Below, piece after piece: positions 24,826 through 26,308 of a stretch of 26,308 bases of DNA. The translations under genes were made by a program, and so were the position numbers. How positions within the stretch are numbered: position 1 is the stretch's first letter; the number at the start of each line of letters is the position of its first letter. A model generated the notes under the pieces. That model was not told where the DNA came from. It ran no database searches and was given only the letters and a program-made list of their open reading frames with translations. Origin of the DNA: an uncultured Alphaproteobacteria bacterium (GTDB taxonomy: Bacteria; Pseudomonadota; Alphaproteobacteria; RUG11792); assembly GCA_910588255.1 (NCBI GenBank), contig CAJUOM010000012.1, positions 1 to 26,308 on the forward strand, in the 5' to 3' direction.

Positions 24826-24924
24826 TTAACGGAAGATTAACTTTTTTTTAGAATTGAAAATAGGGAAGAAATGTTATGAAAATACTACCTATAATGTAAA
24901 TATATCTTTTTTAAGGAGGTAAAT
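24826..24924 (+). promoter_or_regulatory. Shared leader of the exported-protein family, copy A
   Basis: Near-identical to the minus strand of 18383-18485. TATAAT at 24890-24895 is followed 17 bases later by TTAAGGAGG and the ATG at 24925. It lies between the divergent leuS and the relic it serves. Confidence 0.8.
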
Positions 24925-25700
24925 ATGAATAATTTTTCAAACAACTCTGATCTCAGCTATATTATCTACGAGTGTTATGGCTATGGAAAGAGAACAAACG
25001 GGTGTTTTGCCTGAAACTATTGAATCAGGAGCTACTGTTTATGTCAACATGGATATAATATAGGCGGTATGGGTCCTATCACTATTGATAACTATGGATC
25101 TATTGATACGAAAGTTACAGAAGCTCCATATCCAAAATTATCAGGCATGACTATGGGGGATCAAACTACCATTATCAACAATCATGCTGGAAGAAGTGTT
25201 AAAGAAGAAACTGAGGAAGCTAGTGAGACAGCTATAAAAATCTAACCCAGTTACCGATGTGACTTTGGAAAAAGTATATAAGATTGTTGATGAAGGAGGC
25301 GGATATGTTAATGAAAATTTTCAAAAAGAAAATGTTGAAATAGTGGAAATTTATGATGGTTAAATAAAGGCCTCTGATCTGGCAACATATACTGATAAGG
25401 ATATCTTATATCTTGGAGCTGAATGTCCTGATAGAACTGTTAGAATTAGAGGTGATCAGGGGGTAATGGGAGATGATACCAATAAAATCTCTTGCAACAT
25501 TGGCAGTCAAGAAGCTAATAATGCTTATAATTTGGAAATTATAGAACGAGTGGATATTCAAGGAGATATTTCTAATTATAAAAGTGGAAGTATTACCGTT
25601 AAAAAAGAAGGAGAAAAAGATACGAGCTTATTTTTCAATGGCGATAAAAAATACGTATTCTTTACACCTCTCAACCATTTCAATATAACTTTTGTCAGTC
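24925..25700 (+). pseudogene. Relic of an exported protein gene, multiply frameshifted
   Basis: The ATG at 24925 follows an intact leader. After MNNFS the frame breaks, near 24941; the shifted frame reads a clear signal peptide, TTLISAILSTSVMAMEREQ. Further shifts are needed near 25052 (into GYNIGGMGPITIDNYGSIDTK) and near 25240 (into SNPVTDVTLEKVYKIVDEG). An in-frame TAA lies at 25361-25363. The frame then continues (ASDLATYTDKDILYLGAECP; later DISNYKSGSITVKKEGEKD) to about 25690, where it runs into unrelated sequence. The late part resembles the relic at 16740-18382 in pattern (G-x-x-I/F-N...G-x-K..V.F). It is a dead paralogue, truncated at its 3' end. Confidence 0.8.
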
Positions 25701-25706
25701 TAAAAC

Positions 25707-25935
25707 TCATTTTTCTCCTAGTATTTCATTCATTGCTTCATACATATCACATATAATTAGCACAAGTGCGATTATTTTAGATAGGGTTTCTCTGGATTTG
25801 CTTCTGTCACCTGCGGTATCTCTCTCGTATCTTTTTTCGCTAACTCATTATCATGATTTATTAAAGATTTGTATTTAAATAATTTATTATTTAAATTATT
25901 ACTGTTTGTTAAGTTTTTAGCATTCGAAACAGCCA
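25707..25935 (-). pseudogene. Small unidentified ORF, probably frameshifted
   Basis: The ATG at 25935 begins 54 codons (MAVSNAKNLTNSNNLNNKLF...) ending in TAA at 25771-25773. A one-base shift near the end reopens SKIIALVLIICDMYEAMNEI, ending in TGA at 25707-25709, so the original was perhaps 75 residues. AAGGATAG precedes the ATG. It starts 4 bases after the DNA-binding relic upstream, as in an operon. I do not recognise the family. Confidence 0.45.
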
Positions 25936-25939
25936 TTTT

Positions 25940-26308
25940 CTATCCTTTCAATGTATATGAATATGTGTGATTCGTATATCTCTCTGATAGTTTTTCCTTC
26001 TCTATCATTTCTATTTCCTCAAGCCTCTTTACTGCTTTCCAAATTGTTACACGAGATACCTCTAACTCCTCCCGTATCACGGTTATCCATTTCTTATTGT
26101 TTTAAGATGTATACTTTCCTTTTCTGTCTCTTAATCGCATCCTCTAGCCAGCTTATAAATTTTTCTGTTTTTGAAAGTTTTTAGAACTTTTTCGCTTTAT
26201 TGTATTATAGATTTTAAAAATGCACTCTATTCTTTATAACACACCATCCTTACCTCTTTCCCACCTGATTACATTAGGAAAAGTGTTCGCGTTGCCAACG
26301 CTTATGGC
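25940..26308 (-). pseudogene. Decayed winged-helix DNA-binding protein, continuing past the window edge
   Basis: On the minus strand 26101-25940 reads NNKKWITVIREELEVSRVT then IWKAVKRLEEIEMIEKEKL to a TAG. This is a helix-turn-helix/winged-helix pattern, with REELEVSRVTIWKAVKRLEE as the recognition part. Just upstream another frame reads EKFISWLEDAIKRQKRKVYI before a TAA at 26100-26103, so one frameshift joins them. At the window edge a third piece reads AISVGNANTFPNVIRWERG. Several frame breaks make it a relic. It could be a plasmid- or phage-type replication or regulatory protein; the sequence alone does not decide. Confidence 0.5.

Noticed and set aside
25951..26184. A 77-codon plus-strand ORF
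   Set aside because: It is the reverse shadow of the winged-helix relic and has no credible start or composition.
1..26308. CRISPR array, prophage or intact insertion sequence
   Set aside because: No evenly spaced direct repeats, no phage structural genes, and the only transposase trace is a short broken fragment.

Overview
This window is a strongly AT-rich bacterial chromosome segment. The proteins point to an alphaproteobacterium: a PopZ/DUF2497-type polar organiser next to TolC and thioredoxin, an alphaproteobacterial-style ComEC, and a psd-dedA-truB-rpsO-fabD-fabG-trxB-prfB cluster. Base composition, frequent gene decay and loss-of-frame in accessory genes fit a host-associated lineage such as Holosporales or Rickettsiales. 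This placement is inference from gene content; no rRNA gene is present to confirm it. UGA is used as a normal stop (popZ, trxB, dedA) and release factor 2 is encoded here, so the standard code applies.

Layout. 1-746: C-terminal part of an acidic, probably exported protein, closed by a UUCG-loop terminator. 836-3130: lepA and a GNAT acetyltransferase on the + strand. 3326-4018: an unrecognised exported protein gene split by one in-frame TAA. 4089-7179 (-): accD-rpiB-comEC, with a UGA near the apparent 5' end of comEC. 7416-9695 (-): tolC-popZ-trxA. 9696-10413: a 718-base gene-free stretch. 10414-16682 (-): psd-dedA-truB-rpsO-fabD-fabG-trxB-prfB, tightly packed, with an internal terminator after rpsO and a final terminator after prfB. 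16740-18382 (-): a frameshifted large exported protein. 18632-18718: tRNA-Leu(CAG). 18970-20013 (-): a choline-kinase/APH-fold protein with a signal peptide. 20098-21840 (+): dprA-radC. 21841-22213: a gene-free stretch with an IS256-type transposase relic. 22214-24709 (-): leuS. 24925-26308: overlapping relics of another exported protein (+) and of a winged-helix DNA-binding protein with a small partner ORF (-).

The core genes cover translation (lepA, prfB, rpsO, truB, leuS, tRNA-Leu), fatty acid and phospholipid synthesis (accD, fabD, fabG, psd), thiol redox (trxA, trxB), DNA uptake and processing (comEC, dprA, radC) and envelope or cell-pole functions (tolC, popZ, dedA).

The accessory parts hold the unusual signals. 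(1) Three intergenic palindromes (about 4.06, 7.36 and 10.21 kb) share a GGTA-12/13 nt-TACC core; the two longer ones have unrelated GC-rich outer arms that are still perfectly complementary. (2) The two decayed exported-protein genes have almost identical leaders of about 80-100 bp, marking a paralogous family under a common 5' control region. (3) A 47-bp dispersed repeat occurs at 9.83 and 18.9 kb. (4) A kinase-fold protein appears to be exported.
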